DNA from: Winogradskyella helgolandensis
GTDB taxonomy: Bacteria; Bacteroidota; Bacteroidia; Flavobacteriales; Flavobacteriaceae
Direction of reading: 5' to 3'
DNA length: 64,000 nucleotides
NCBI RefSeq assembly: GCF_013404085.1
Contig: NZ_JABFHO010000001.1
Coordinates: forward strand, 3,111,001 to 3,175,000
Part shown: piece after piece, positions 17,953 to 26,746 of the stretch
How the letters are laid out: every line of letters starts with the position of its first letter
How positions within the stretch are numbered: the first letter of the stretch is position 1
The notes under the pieces: generated by a model
The model's input: only the letters and a program-made list of their open reading frames with translations
Databases searched by the model: none
Told to the model about the DNA's origin: nothing
Position numbers and translations under genes: made by a program

Positions 17953-19479
17953 TTAAGACTCATTAATAAATGCTTCCCAATCCGCAAATTTTTCTTCTCC
18001 CATAACGCGTTCCATTTTTACTTGGCCGCCTTTCTTTTTGTTTCTTTCATTCCAATCATGAAAACGTTTTGGTGCAATTACGTTCACTTTCACACCTTTT
18101 AGAGCTTTACTTCTAGCTACTTTATAATTCTTATTAGCCGTTTTTAAAGCCATGTCTAAAGCTTTTGCTACTTTATCTTCGTCGGCATTTTTTAAATCCG
18201 ATCCTAAATACCAATAATGATAAAATTCATCGTCATCTCCTCGTTTTGCGCAAATAGTATATTCAGGAATTGTGGTGTTAAATTGTGATTCTAGTTCTCG
18301 TAAAGCCGTATCCATTTTATTAACGGACAATTGTGAACCAACGGTATTTAAAAAGAATTTTGTTCGACCCGTAATTTTAATTTCAGCACGCTCAATGTTT
18401 GTGAATTCTATAGTATCTCCAATTAAATAGCGCCATGCTCCACTAACTGTACTAATGATTAAGACATAATCTTGGTCTAGTTCTACTTGGTCTAAAGTTA
18501 ACGCTGGAGCTTCATTTTTTAGTGAGCCATCTTCATTAATATATTCAGGTTTAAAAGGCACAAATTCAAAATAAATGCCATTATCCGTATTTAATTGCAT
18601 GGCATCGGTTTCAGGTCGTACTTGTGTTGCAATATAACCCTCGGAAGCCAAATACGTGTCAATAACTGTGATTGGCTTTCCTAATAAGGCATTAAAACTT
18701 TTCTTATAAGGGCCGAATGCTACTCCTCCAGAGGTATAGACTTGTAGGTTGGGCCAAATCTCATGAATGTTATTGAGATTGTGATAGTCTATTACTTTTT
18801 GAAGCATCAATTCTATCCACGATGGAATACCACTCAACGCCCCAATATCCCAATCTTTTGCACGTTCTGCAATGCGCTGCACGCGCTCGTCCCAATCTTC
18901 AATTTGCGAAATTTCTTCACCTGGTTTATAATAACCTCTAAACCACGACGGAATATTACTGGCACTAATGCCACTAATTTCACCTTCAAGGTGATTATTG
19001 TTTTCTTCCAAATCGGTAGAACTACCGAGCATCATAATTTCTTTTTCAAAAAAATCAGCAGGAAGGTCAAAATTCTTTAAGGCAAATACCTGTTTGATTC
19101 CAGCACTTTTTATAGCATCAAGCATATCATCCGTAACAGGAATTCGCTTACTCGTTTTTCCTGTTGTTCCTGAACTCAATGCGAAATAAGATGGTTTTCC
19201 TGGCCAAGTCACATCACTTTGTCCTTCATGATACTTATGCCACCATTTCTGATTAATTTGGTTATAATCAAAATAAGGTACAGACTTAGCAAAGCTTTTT
19301 TGTGGATTAGAAGTTTCTAGAACATGTTCAAAATCATAAAACTTACCAAACTGCGTGTTCTTGGCGGTCTCAAGTAAATCTTTTAATACTTTTTCTTGTG
19401 CTTCTTCATGAATGACTTCAGATGTAAACGTATCCTTCAATTCAATAACTCCTTTTATTATATTTCCTAGTATGGCCAT
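17953..19479 (-). CDS. GH3-like acyl-adenylating enzyme
   Basis: A 508-residue member of the GH3 family, known in plants as amino acid-auxin/jasmonate synthetases of the ANL adenylating superfamily. The family start (about residues 30-60), the A-L-S-S-G-T-T-G-K-T-S-K phosphate-binding loop near residue 97 and the Y-L-A-S-E-G-Y-I-A motif near residue 277 are recognisable, as is the lysine-rich C-terminal region (K-K-G-G-Q-V-K). Bacterial members are common in Bacteroidota and have no settled substrate. The enzyme is cytosolic and likely joins a carboxylic acid to an amino group. It sits 28 bases downstream of the cysteine-rich gene and may share its transcript. Confidence 0.88.
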   Translation of the reverse strand: MAILGNIIKGVIELKDTFTSEVIHEEAQEKVLKDLLETAKNTQFGKFYDFEHVLETSNPQKSFAKSVPYFDYNQINQKWWHKYHEGQSDVTWPGKPSYFALSSGTTGKTSKRIPVTDDMLDAIKSAGIKQVFALKNFDLPADFFEKEIMMLGSSTDLEENNNHLEGEISGISASNIPSWFRGYYKPGEEISQIEDWDERVQRIAERAKDWDIGALSGIPSWIELMLQKVIDYHNLNNIHEIWPNLQVYTSGGVAFGPYKKSFNALLGKPITVIDTYLASEGYIATQVRPETDAMQLNTDNGIYFEFVPFKPEYINEDGSLKNEAPALTLDQVELDQDYVLIISTVSGAWRYLIGDTIEFTNIERAEIKITGRTKFFLNTVGSQLSVNKMDTALRELESQFNTTIPEYTICAKRGDDDEFYHYWYLGSDLKNADEDKVAKALDMALKTANKNYKVARSKALKGVKVNVIAPKRFHDWNERNKKKGGQVKMERVMGEEKFADWEAFINES

Positions 19480-19507
19480 TTTTTAATTTCAATTTTTGAT
19501 TCTATTA

Positions 19508-19801
19508 TTATGCAATTTTTCTACAAGCTTCAGCACATGCTCTACACGATTTAGCGCATTCTAAGCAGTGTTCGTGTTTGTGTTCTTCGCAATGATCTGC
19601 ACAATACTCACAAATTTCGGCACATAATAAGGCGTATTGCTTAACGTATGCACTATCAGAAGTCATCATTTTTAGTAATGCATCACAAGCATCTACACAT
19701 TGTATGCAACATTTCGGACAATCGTTCATGCTTTCTTTTCCTGCCATTTCTGTTAGACAAATTCTACAATCCACTATACATTTCTGACAGGCTTCAATCA
19801 C
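19508..19801 (-). CDS. cysteine-rich four-helix-bundle copper-binding protein
   Basis: A 97-residue protein with 18 cysteines (positions 5, 8, 12, 15, 28, 31, 32, 35, 39, 60, 64, 67, 71, 79, 82, 86, 89, 93) in C-x-x-C and C-x-x-x-C spacings, plus a H-x-H-x-H stretch (H74-H78). This is the DUF326/Csp pattern: four helices lined with Cys that store many Cu(I) ions. No signal peptide is present, so this would be a cytosolic (Csp3-like) form. Metal identity is inferred from family knowledge; zinc or iron-sulfur binding is less likely given the helical spacing. Confidence 0.85.
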   Translation of the reverse strand: MIEACQKCIVDCRICLTEMAGKESMNDCPKCCIQCVDACDALLKMMTSDSAYVKQYALLCAEICEYCADHCEEHKHEHCLECAKSCRACAEACRKIA

Positions 19802-19880
19802 ATCTCTATAAATCGCTTTTATAATTATTGTTTTAGAATTAATTTCTACTAATATCTAATTTCGCCTTTAAAGAGACTAT

Positions 19881-19936
19881 TCCGATTCGGAAAAGAATTA
19901 ACCCATTTCGTAAAAATGTAAAATGGCTGAATCGGA
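19881..19936. repeat. nested inverted repeat (two-tier cruciform)
   Basis: Outer arms tccgattc (19881-19888) and gaatcgga (19929-19936) and inner arms ccattt (19903-19908) and aaatgg (19921-19926) share nearly the same centre. It could fold as a two-tier hairpin in RNA or DNA. No T-tract follows. Confidence 0.4.
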
Positions 19937-20059
19937 CGTAAAAGACAAATTGTGAGAAACCAAGGTGATTCAACTATCAGAAGTAAAGCAGTTATTTTTG
20001 AATCTACAGGTGCTATTTTTAAAATACACGGCTCTAACGACAAATATATAGATGATTAG
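19931..20059 (+). pseudogene. possible 3' remnant of a degraded gene
   Basis: The frame from 19931 to the TAG at 20057-20059 gives 42 residues of balanced, protein-like composition (…K-A-V-I-F-E-S-T-G-A-I-F-K-I-H-G-S-N-D…), but an in-frame TGA at 19928 and a TAA at 19916-19918 close the frame upstream and no start codon fits. It may be the tail of a decayed gene. The family is not recognised and chance cannot be excluded. Confidence 0.25.
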
Positions 20060-20164
20060 TTTATAAATTATTAAGTAGTTAAGAGGTTTAAATGTATCGG
20101 TTTTCGTCCTCAATAAATTCAATTTCATTAGGATTAATTTATGATGGAAATCGTAAAAATTATG

Positions 20165-20172
20165 TAGTTTTG
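20165..20172 (+). promoter_or_regulatory. putative -7 box (TAGTTTTG) of gcvT
   Basis: Exact TAnnTTTG match, followed by CAC, 30 bases before the gcvT ATG. The -33 side is weak. Confidence 0.5.
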
Positions 20173-20202
20173 CACATCTAAAAATTATAAAAAATCATCC
20201 TA

Positions 20203-21285
20203 ATGAAAGATACAGCCTTATCCTCCACTCACGAAGCACTTGGTGCAAAAATGGTTCCTTTTGCTGGTTATAATATGCCAGTACAATACGAAGGTGTAAA
20301 CGCAGAACATGAAACGGTTAGAAAAGCAGTTGGAGTTTTTGATGTATCGCATATGGGCGAATTTTTAATTGAAGGTCCACATGCCTTAGAATTGATTCAA
20401 AAAGTATCAAGTAACGATGCTTCTAAATTAGAAATTGGAAAAGCGCAATATAGTTGTTTACCTAATGATGATGGTGGAGTTGTAGATGATTTAATTATTT
20501 ACAAGTTAAAAGAAGAAACCTATTTGCTTGTTGTAAATGCCAGTAATATTGAAAAAGATTGGAACTGGATAGCTTCTAAAAATGATATTGGTGCTGAAAT
20601 GCGCGATTTAAGCGAAGATTATTCTTTATTAGCAATACAAGGACCAAAAGCTATTGAAGCGATGCAGTCTTTATCTAGTCATGATTTATCAGACATTAAA
20701 TTCTACAATTTTATCGTTGGAGATTTTGCAGGCATTGAAAATGTTATTATTTCGGCTACAGGTTATACAGGAAGTGGTGGATTTGAAATTTATTGTAAAA
20801 ACTCTGAAGTTAAACAAGTTTGGGATAAGGTGTTTGAAGCTGGTGCAGATTTTGGAATTAAGCCCATTGGTTTGGCGGCAAGAGATACCTTGCGTTTAGA
20901 AATGGGTTACTGCTTATACGGAAATGATATTGACGACACTACGTCTCCTATTGAAGCTGGTTTAGGTTGGGTTTGTAAATTCAATAAAGACTTTACTAAT
21001 AGTGAAGCCTTAAAAGCTGAAAAGGAGCATACACCAGAACGCAAATTAGTAGCTTTTAAACTCGATGAACGTGGTATTCCTCGTCATGATTACGATATTG
21101 TAGACAGTAGCGGAAAAACCATCGGTAATGTGACTTCTGGAACTATGAGTCCGAGTTTAGGATATGGCATTGGTATGGGCTATGTCCCAAAAGTATTTTC
21201 TAAAGTGGATAGTAAAATATATATTCAAGTGCGGAAAAAAGCGATTCCTGCTACGGTTGTAAAACCGCCTTTTTATAAAGGATAA
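20203..21285 (+). CDS. gcvT: glycine cleavage system T protein (aminomethyltransferase)
   Basis: A 360-residue GcvT: transfers the methylene group from the aminomethyl-lipoyl H protein to tetrahydrofolate, releasing ammonia. Family features include the N-terminal [10 protein letters not shown] segment (about residue 45), the conserved [11 protein letters not shown] (folate-site strand, about residue 187) and the R-x-x-L-R-L-E-M-G-Y signature near residue 227. Full length and intact. The other glycine cleavage genes (gcvH, gcvP) are not in the window, which is usual in Bacteroidota. Cytosolic. Confidence 0.96.
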   Translation: MKDTALSSTHEALGAKMVPFAGYNMPVQYEGVNAEHETVRKAVGVFDVSHMGEFLIEGPHALELIQKVSSNDASKLEIGKAQYSCLPNDDGGVVDDLIIYKLKEETYLLVVNASNIEKDWNWIASKNDIGAEMRDLSEDYSLLAIQGPKAIEAMQSLSSHDLSDIKFYNFIVGDFAGIENVIISATGYTGSGGFEIYCKNSEVKQVWDKVFEAGADFGIKPIGLAARDTLRLEMGYCLYGNDIDDTTSPIEAGLGWVCKFNKDFTNSEALKAEKEHTPERKLVAFKLDERGIPRHDYDIVDSSGKTIGNVTSGTMSPSLGYGIGMGYVPKVFSKVDSKIYIQVRKKAIPATVVKPPFYKG

Positions 21286-21307
21286 TTTTTTGAATGGAGA
21301 TTGATTA

Positions 21308-22150
21308 ATGAAGAAGATTAAGAAAGTCGAATCGCAAAAACATCGCATACTTATACTTGGTGCCAGTGGTTATATTGGTAATGCTATTTATAAAGAATTA
21401 GGGCCATATTTTAGAACATTTGGAACCTATAGAACTCCAAAAAAAGACTATGAAACCAATCATCAATTCTTTCATTATAACGTAGAAGAAGATGATGTTT
21501 ACGAGATTTTAGAAGCTTGTAAACCAACTATTATAATTTCCGCATTACGAGGCGATTTTAACGCGCAATTTATTGCACATCAGCACATTTTGGAATATGT
21601 CGTAGCGACTAATTGTAAAATAATATTTCTATCGTCGGCTAATGTTTTTGATGCTTATAGTAAATTTCCGAGTTACGAGTTAGATAAAACCCTAAGCCAT
21701 AGTGTGTATGGTCATTTTAAGATAAAAATTGAAAATTCACTTTTACGCCTAGCAAAAAAGCAAGTTGCTATTATTAGACTTCCCATGGTTTTTGGTGCAA
21801 GTTCGCCAAGAATTTCAGAAATGAAAGCGTCCATTTTGGAAACTAATGCCGTTGAAATCTTCCCTAATTTAATAATGAATGTGATGTTAGATAAAAAACT
21901 AACACAACAAATCCATTATATTATCAATAGAAATAAACATGGAGTTTTTCATTTAGGAAGTACGGATTTAGTGCATCATGATGAATTTGTAAAAGATGTT
22001 GTGGCATTAATTACGGATAAAAAAATAGTATTCAAACAAGTTTTTACGACGAATGAAGATCGGTATTTAGCGGTACTTCCAAAGTTTAACAAACTCCCTA
22101 AACACCTTCAAATTACAAGTCAGGAAATACTAGAGGAACTTGAAAAATAA
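21308..22150 (+). CDS. NAD(P)-dependent sugar epimerase/reductase-like SDR protein
   Basis: A 280-residue extended short-chain dehydrogenase of the RmlD/dTDP-4-dehydrorhamnose reductase type. The N-terminus carries the dinucleotide-binding G-A-S-G-Y-I-G motif (residues 18-24), followed by a strand ending in L-S-S-A-N-V-F-D about residue 105. The usual Y-x-x-x-K catalytic pair appears as Y138-G-H-F-K142. It lies 22 bases after gcvT and 64 before the pterin dehydratase, so the three may be co-transcribed. The sugar or other substrate is unknown. Confidence 0.75.
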   Translation: MKKIKKVESQKHRILILGASGYIGNAIYKELGPYFRTFGTYRTPKKDYETNHQFFHYNVEEDDVYEILEACKPTIIISALRGDFNAQFIAHQHILEYVVATNCKIIFLSSANVFDAYSKFPSYELDKTLSHSVYGHFKIKIENSLLRLAKKQVAIIRLPMVFGASSPRISEMKASILETNAVEIFPNLIMNVMLDKKLTQQIHYIINRNKHGVFHLGSTDLVHHDEFVKDVVALITDKKIVFKQVFTTNEDRYLAVLPKFNKLPKHLQITSQEILEELEK

Positions 22151-22214
22151 ACAATGTCTCTTGCAATACTTTAAATAAAATTAGTACTAATTTTAAACAA
22201 AATATAATCATATT

Positions 22215-22502
22215 ATGAAACTAGACGATACAACAATAGAAAAAAAGTTATTACAGTTCCCAGATTGGGATTATTACGAGAATGCCATTCATTCTGAATT
22301 TGAATTCGATAATTTTAAAGATTGTTTTAGTGCTATGAGCCGAATTGCTTTTGAGTGTGAAGCACAAAATCACCATCCAAATTGGAGTAACGTTTACAAT
22401 GTGCTAAAAATAACGTTGTCTACACATGATGCTGATGGCGTAACACTTAAAGACTTTAAATTAGCAGAGGCTATTGAAGCTATTGTGGAAGTGGAAGAGT
22501 AA
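22215..22502 (+). CDS. 4a-hydroxytetrahydrobiopterin dehydratase (PCD/DCoH)
   Basis: A 95-residue pterin-4a-carbinolamine dehydratase. The catalytic signature H53-H54-P55 followed by Y61 and H71 is complete, matching [ED]-x3-H-H-P-x5-[YW]-x9-H. It regenerates tetrahydrobiopterin cofactor used by aromatic amino acid hydroxylases, or acts on molybdopterin-type pterins. No hydroxylase gene is nearby. Size is exactly that of the family. Cytosolic. Confidence 0.93.
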   Translation: MKLDDTTIEKKLLQFPDWDYYENAIHSEFEFDNFKDCFSAMSRIAFECEAQNHHPNWSNVYNVLKITLSTHDADGVTLKDFKLAEAIEAIVEVEE

Positions 22503-22585
22503 TTAAGTACAAAGTGTAATGTAAAAACATTACCGCTACTCTATTCTATTATTAAGATAATATCATAATTTGCTTCAATCTTACT

Positions 22586-22615
22586 TCGGCAATTTCAATA
22601 TTTTCTTAAATTTGC
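22586..22615 (+). promoter_or_regulatory. putative promoter of the YebC-like gene
   Basis: TTCG at 22586-22589 and TAAATTTG at 22608-22615, spaced 18 bases, resemble the Bacteroidota TTTG-N19-TAnnTTTG promoter. The -7 box is 54 bases before the ATG. Confidence 0.5.
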
Positions 22616-22669
22616 TTTTATCTAACTTTAGGGATTTTAAATACTTAATAACTTATAACTTTTTTTACT

Positions 22670-23416
22670 ATGGGAAGAGCTTTCGAATTTAGAAAAGCAA
22701 GAAAAATGAAACGTTGGTCTGCCATGAGCAAAGCCTTTACACGTATTGGTAAAGATATTGTAATGGCTGTAAAAGAAGGTGGTCCTGATCCGGATAGTAA
22801 CTCACGTTTAAGAGCTGTAATTCAGAATGCAAAGGCTGTAAATATGCCGAAGGTCAATGTAGAACGTGCTATTAAAAAAGCGAGTGAAAAAGGCCAAGGA
22901 GATTATAAGGAAGTTCTTTTTGAAGGCTATGCGCAACATGGAATTGCTGTATTGGTTGAAACTGCAACGGATAATAATACACGTACAGTGGCGAATGTTC
23001 GTTCTTATTTTAACAAAACAGATGGTAGTTTAGGAACTTCGGGATCAGTTGTTTTTATGTTTGATCATACTTGTAATTTTAAAATTAAAGGTGATGATTT
23101 GGATTTAGAAGAATTAGAATTAGAGCTTATTGACACTGGTGTAGATGAAATTTTTGAAGATACTGATGAAGATGAAGATGGAACAGAACATACAAGCGTA
23201 TTGATTTATGCACCGTTTGAGAGTTTTGGAAGTATCCAGTCTTATTTAGAGGAAAATAATATTGAGATTATTTCATCTGGATTTGAGCGTATTCCGCAGG
23301 TCACTAAAAAAGTTACACCTGAACAAGCTGAAGATGTTGAAAAACTTTTAGAAAAATTAGAAGAAGATGATGATGTACAAAACGTCTATCATACCATGGA
23401 AGAAAGTGGAGAATAA
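22670..23416 (+). CDS. YebC/PmpR (TACO1) family protein
   Basis: A 248-residue YebC-family protein with the hallmark N-terminus (M-G-R-A-F-E-F-R-K-A, K-R-W-S-A-M-S-K-A-F-T-R-I-G-K) and the P-D-P-x-S-N-x-R-L motif near residue 42. The middle carries a long acidic run (about residues 140-170). Members have been described as DNA-binding regulators and, more recently, as translation factors that ease ribosome stalling on proline stretches. The TACO1 role is likely, since no DNA-binding domain is evident. The gene is closed by its own terminator. Confidence 0.93.
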   Translation: MGRAFEFRKARKMKRWSAMSKAFTRIGKDIVMAVKEGGPDPDSNSRLRAVIQNAKAVNMPKVNVERAIKKASEKGQGDYKEVLFEGYAQHGIAVLVETATDNNTRTVANVRSYFNKTDGSLGTSGSVVFMFDHTCNFKIKGDDLDLEELELELIDTGVDEIFEDTDEDEDGTEHTSVLIYAPFESFGSIQSYLEENNIEIISSGFERIPQVTKKVTPEQAEDVEKLLEKLEEDDDVQNVYHTMEESGE

Positions 23417-23440
23417 ACATTTAAATTTTTCATACATATT

Positions 23441-23465
23441 AAGAGGGCTTCTGCCCTCTTTTTTG
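23441..23465 (+). terminator. rho-independent terminator
   Basis: An 8-bp stem (23441-23448 aagagggc with 23453-23460 gccctctt), loop ttct, then TTTT. It ends the YebC transcript. Confidence 0.9.
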
Positions 23466-23551
23466 TGCGTAATTTTGAGGTGTCAAATGAACTTTTAAGG
23501 TTTTATTTACTAAATTACGTACAGTTTTATTTATTACTATAAAATAACAAA

Positions 23552-23785
23552 ATGATTATAGATCAAGAACAAAAATTTAAAGACGTACTTTCTAAAATAG
23601 AAGGAAAAATTAATGAACAAAGTTTTTTTAATACGTTTTTGGAATTGTATCCTGACGTGTGGAAAAAACATAAATCTAACTTTTTTAAATTTAACCGAAG
23701 TAAACAATTTGGACAAACAATTCCGTTACCAAACCCTGAAGTTTCATTACGAAAAGAAATTAGGATATGGTTACGGAAACAATAA
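23552..23785 (+). CDS. small conserved-type hypothetical protein
   Basis: 77 residues, lysine-rich, no signal peptide or membrane segment. The middle (Y-P-D-V-W-K-K-H-K...N-R-S-K-Q-F-G-Q-T-I-P-L-P-N-P) resembles a helix followed by a proline-rich loop and looks like a genuine small protein, not random sequence. I do not know the family. A start at 23552 is supported by an AT-rich leader after the preceding terminator. An overlapping longer frame shifted by +1 begins at 23613, but its first 66 residues are read from this gene's body and are unlikely to be translated. Confidence 0.55.
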   Translation: MIIDQEQKFKDVLSKIEGKINEQSFFNTFLELYPDVWKKHKSNFFKFNRSKQFGQTIPLPNPEVSLRKEIRIWLRKQ

Positions 23786-23810
23786 AACCGTTGTAACCAA
23801 TTTGATAAAA

Positions 23811-24368
23811 ATGCAAAAAGTCACTACATTGATAATTATGGTAATCCTTAATTTGGCATGTAAGAACACCATTAATCTAGAAATGAAAACTAAAGATATG
23901 CTAGAGCATATAGAAGTGAGAGAATTAAATACTAATCATTGGCTAACCTATACAGATATTGTAATTGATGCTCCAATTGAAAAAGTATGGCAAGTTTTAA
24001 CGGATTGGAATAACATTTCGAATTGGAGCAGCTCTCTTGTAGGAATTAATGGAAATACTCATAACAACGGAAAAGTTATGATTTCATACTTAGTAGACGG
24101 AAAAACATATAATACACCACATGTTTTTATTTATAAGGACATGGAGGAATTTGGATGGTCTGATCGTATGGAAGGGAGTTTTGCAGGGTTGACGGACAAT
24201 CACAGATTTAGAGTAGAGAAAATTTCTGATATACAAACGCGTTTTATACAATCTGATGACTTTAAAGGAATAGGAAACAAAGATATGTCGGCTGAGCAAA
24301 TAGCCAAGATTACAGTCGAATTCTTCCCTATATTTAACCGAGAATTAAAAATTGAGGTTGAAAACTAA
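23811..24368 (+). CDS. SRPBCC-family lipoprotein
   Basis: Starting at the ATG at 23811 gives 185 residues with a lipobox (L-N-L-A-C, Cys at about residue 17), followed by a SRPBCC (START/Bet v1-like) domain. The domain opens with D-I-V-I-D-A-P-I-E-K-V-W-Q-V-L-T-D-W near residue 47 and ends with a helix at about 160-180. SRPBCC folds bind hydrophobic ligands; a membrane-anchored form could carry a lipid or a cofactor. Its end overlaps the TTG start of the acyltransferase gene by 17 bases, so the two form a unit. Confidence 0.7.
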   Translation: MQKVTTLIIMVILNLACKNTINLEMKTKDMLEHIEVRELNTNHWLTYTDIVIDAPIEKVWQVLTDWNNISNWSSSLVGINGNTHNNGKVMISYLVDGKTYNTPHVFIYKDMEEFGWSDRMEGSFAGLTDNHRFRVEKISDIQTRFIQSDDFKGIGNKDMSAEQIAKITVEFFPIFNRELKIEVEN

Positions 24369-25446
24369 AGTTATAAATAGAATCTATCAATTAGACTTAT
24401 TTAGGTTTATTGCGGCTTTAATCGTTGTACTTTATCACTATTTTTTTAGAGGTTTTTCAGCTGATAATCTGTCTGATTTAAACTTTAGTGAGATCAGTGA
24501 TTACTTTAAATATGGCTTCTTAGGTGTTAATATCTTCTTTATTATTAGTGGCTTTGTGATTTCACTTTCTATTAAAGATAGATCAATTATAAAGTTTATA
24601 ATTTCTAGAATTTCAAGGTTATATCCAATGTATTGGATTTCCGTTTTAATAACCTTCATTGTCGTTCTATTATTTGGAGAACCAAGATTTACGGCCGAAT
24701 TAAGTCAGTTCTTGTATAACCTTACTATGTTTCACAATTACATAGGAGTCGAAAGTATTGATGGTGTCTATTGGACGCTATTTATAGAAATGAAATTCTA
24801 TATTTTCGTAATTGGCTTGTATCTCGTCTTAAACAAATTTAAAGACATAAAATTAGATTATTTAATTTATACCTGGCTTATACTATCCGTATTACATCTG
24901 TTTTTTAGCGAATATTTTATTTTTAAGATTGCTAAATCCCTCTTTATATTAGACTGGAGTTCTTATTTTATAGCAGGAATTATTTTTTATCAGATCTATA
25001 AAAGCAAACTGAATTTAAAATATGCATTAGTGTTACTTATTACATTGTTACTATCCATACAGCACACTATTATAGAGACTGCAAAAAAAGCGAGGCATTT
25101 TAATATCGAATTCTCCCCTTATATTGCTTGTGGTATAATTGTTCTATTTTATGTGCTCATATTGCTTGTGGCTTGCCAAAAATTGAAACACATAAATTCT
25201 TCAAAGTTTATAAAAATTGGAATGCTCACCTATCCTCTTTATTTAATTCACCAGAAAATTGGATATATTATTTTTGATAATTTAGGAAATGATGCGAATA
25301 AATATGTCGTCGTAATTGCGACAACTTTTTTTATGATCTTTATATCGTTTATTTTAAGTGAGTTTTATGAACCAAAAGCATCTCACTATTTAAAATCCAA
25401 ATTAAAACAGCTATCGACAAAGTATATAACAAACTCGACTCATTAA
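24352..25446 (+). CDS. acyltransferase 3 family membrane protein
   Basis: A 364-residue membrane protein with about ten hydrophobic segments. It starts with the acyltransferase-3 hallmark L-D-L-F-R-F-I-A-A-L-I-V-V-L-Y-H, including the catalytic-type H43 region, then S-R-L-Y-P-M-Y-W and W-T-L-F-I-E-M-K-F-Y. These enzymes O-acetylate or succinylate surface polysaccharides, lipopolysaccharide or antibiotics. No ATG is available near the motif, so the start is TTG at 24352 (or TTG at 24358), inside the end of the preceding gene. Substrate unknown. Confidence 0.88.
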   Translation: MRLKTKVINRIYQLDLFRFIAALIVVLYHYFFRGFSADNLSDLNFSEISDYFKYGFLGVNIFFIISGFVISLSIKDRSIIKFIISRISRLYPMYWISVLITFIVVLLFGEPRFTAELSQFLYNLTMFHNYIGVESIDGVYWTLFIEMKFYIFVIGLYLVLNKFKDIKLDYLIYTWLILSVLHLFFSEYFIFKIAKSLFILDWSSYFIAGIIFYQIYKSKLNLKYALVLLITLLLSIQHTIIETAKKARHFNIEFSPYIACGIIVLFYVLILLVACQKLKHINSSKFIKIGMLTYPLYLIHQKIGYIIFDNLGNDANKYVVVIATTFFMIFISFILSEFYEPKASHYLKSKLKQLSTKYITNSTH

Positions 25447-25456
25447 GCGCTAGATG

Positions 25457-25585
25457 ATGGTATTATTAAACAATATAAAAGTCACTAAGGAAACATTAAC
25501 CGTAAATAGTGGTATGAACTACGGTAGAAACTCTAACGAATATACCGACGCTTATGAAATTCAATTAAGCACGTCTGTTAATTAA
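25457..25585 (+). pseudogene. possible 42-residue remnant or small ORF
   Basis: An ATG at 25457 opens a 42-residue frame that ends in T-D-A-Y-E-I-Q-L-S-T-S-V-N before TAA at 25583-25585. The sequence looks like a protein C-terminus rather than an independent small gene. It sits between the acyltransferase and the convergent holA gene. No family recognised. Confidence 0.25.
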
Positions 25586-25590
25586 TGTGT

Positions 25591-26616
25591 TTATCCTAAA
25601 ATCTTAACTAACAATTCTTTAAGCAAGTCACCTTGAGGTATTGCATTAGCACCAACACCTTTACTTTTTACATCTGTTTCGCGAAGTAAACCTATAATAT
25701 AACTCACTTTTTTCATCGGATAGTTTCTTGCAGCATCTAAATATTCATTTACAAAATAAGGATTCACTTTCAATGCTGAAGCGACACTACGAGGATTTCT
25801 ATCCGACATCCCATGAAGATGTAATAATTGAGAAAAGAAGCTAAACAACAAGGCTACTGAAACGACAATAGGATTATCCTTTGGGTTTTCTGCAAAGTAC
25901 TTCGCAATTTGATGTGCTTTTAAGACATTACGCTGACCAACGGCCTTTCGCAATTCAAAATTGTTGAAATCCTTACTGATACCAATATTTTCCTCAATAT
26001 GATCTGGTGTAATCTGTGTCCCTTCGGGTAAAACAATTTTAAGTTTTTTAAGCTCGTTATCAATTTTACCAAGATCGGTACCAAGAAACTCCACTAACAT
26101 CTGAGCCGCTTTTGGCGAAATATTATAATTCTGACTCGCTAAAACACGTCTAATCCAATCTGCAACCTGGTTTTCATACATTTTCTTACTTTCGAAAACA
26201 ATACCTCCATTTTTATTAATCGCCTTGTACAACGCCTTACGCTTATCTAATTTTTTGTACTTATAATTAAGAACTAAAACGGTTGATGGTTGCGGATTAT
26301 TTGCATATTGCACTAACTGCTCAATGGTTCTGCTTAAATCTTGAGCTTCCTTTACAATAACAACTTGGCGTTCTGCCATCATAGGATAACGCTTGGCATT
26401 ACTCACAATGTCATCTATTGTGACATCGCGTCCATAAAGCACCATTTGGTTAAATCCTTTTTCGGTGTCGTCCAAAACATTGTCTTCAATATAATCTGAA
26501 ATCTTGTCTATATAATAGGCTTCCTCTCCCATTAAAAAATAGATAGGTTTAAGGTCTCCCTTTTTTATTGCAGCTACTAGTTGTTTTACGTCGTCCAAAA
26601 TTGATATAAATTCCAA
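25591..26616 (-). CDS. holA: DNA polymerase III subunit delta
   Basis: A 341-residue delta subunit, the clamp-loader component that opens the beta clamp. The N-terminal Y-F-L-M-G-E-E-A-Y-Y-I-D-K-I segment (about residues 26-39) is diagnostic, and the later domains (about 145-215 and 220-341) have the expected helical pattern. The lysine-rich Y-K-Y-K-K-L-D-K-R-K segment near residue 119 lies in the AAA+-like domain. Monocistronic; divergent from the HsdR-N-like gene. Confidence 0.9.
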   Translation of the reverse strand: MEFISILDDVKQLVAAIKKGDLKPIYFLMGEEAYYIDKISDYIEDNVLDDTEKGFNQMVLYGRDVTIDDIVSNAKRYPMMAERQVVIVKEAQDLSRTIEQLVQYANNPQPSTVLVLNYKYKKLDKRKALYKAINKNGGIVFESKKMYENQVADWIRRVLASQNYNISPKAAQMLVEFLGTDLGKIDNELKKLKIVLPEGTQITPDHIEENIGISKDFNNFELRKAVGQRNVLKAHQIAKYFAENPKDNPIVVSVALLFSFFSQLLHLHGMSDRNPRSVASALKVNPYFVNEYLDAARNYPMKKVSYIIGLLRETDVKSKGVGANAIPQGDLLKELLVKILG

Positions 26617-26746
26617 AAATTAAATTCCAAATTCCAAATTCCAATGGTTAGTATTCAACATTATATTAAATAATATGGATTTTGGTAATCGAAAATTGTG
26701 ATTTGTGGTATTCTACTTTAACTTTGAAAAAAATTAGCGATTCTAA

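Larger units (their letters stand above)
19802..20202. other. 401-base intergenic region
   Basis: It contains the promoter region of the minus-strand cysteine-rich gene, a nested inverted repeat (19881-19936), a protein-like fragment without a start (19931-20059) and a promoter for gcvT (20165-20172). Nothing else was recognised. Confidence 0.6.

Noticed and set aside
18763..19080. 105-residue plus-strand frame inside the GH3-like gene
   Set aside because: Antisense shadow of a well-supported gene; rich in Ile, Phe, Asn and His without domain features.
23613..23810. N-terminal extension of the SRPBCC lipoprotein
   Set aside because: It overlaps a better small gene in another frame, and the later ATG at 23811 gives a clean lipobox signal peptide.
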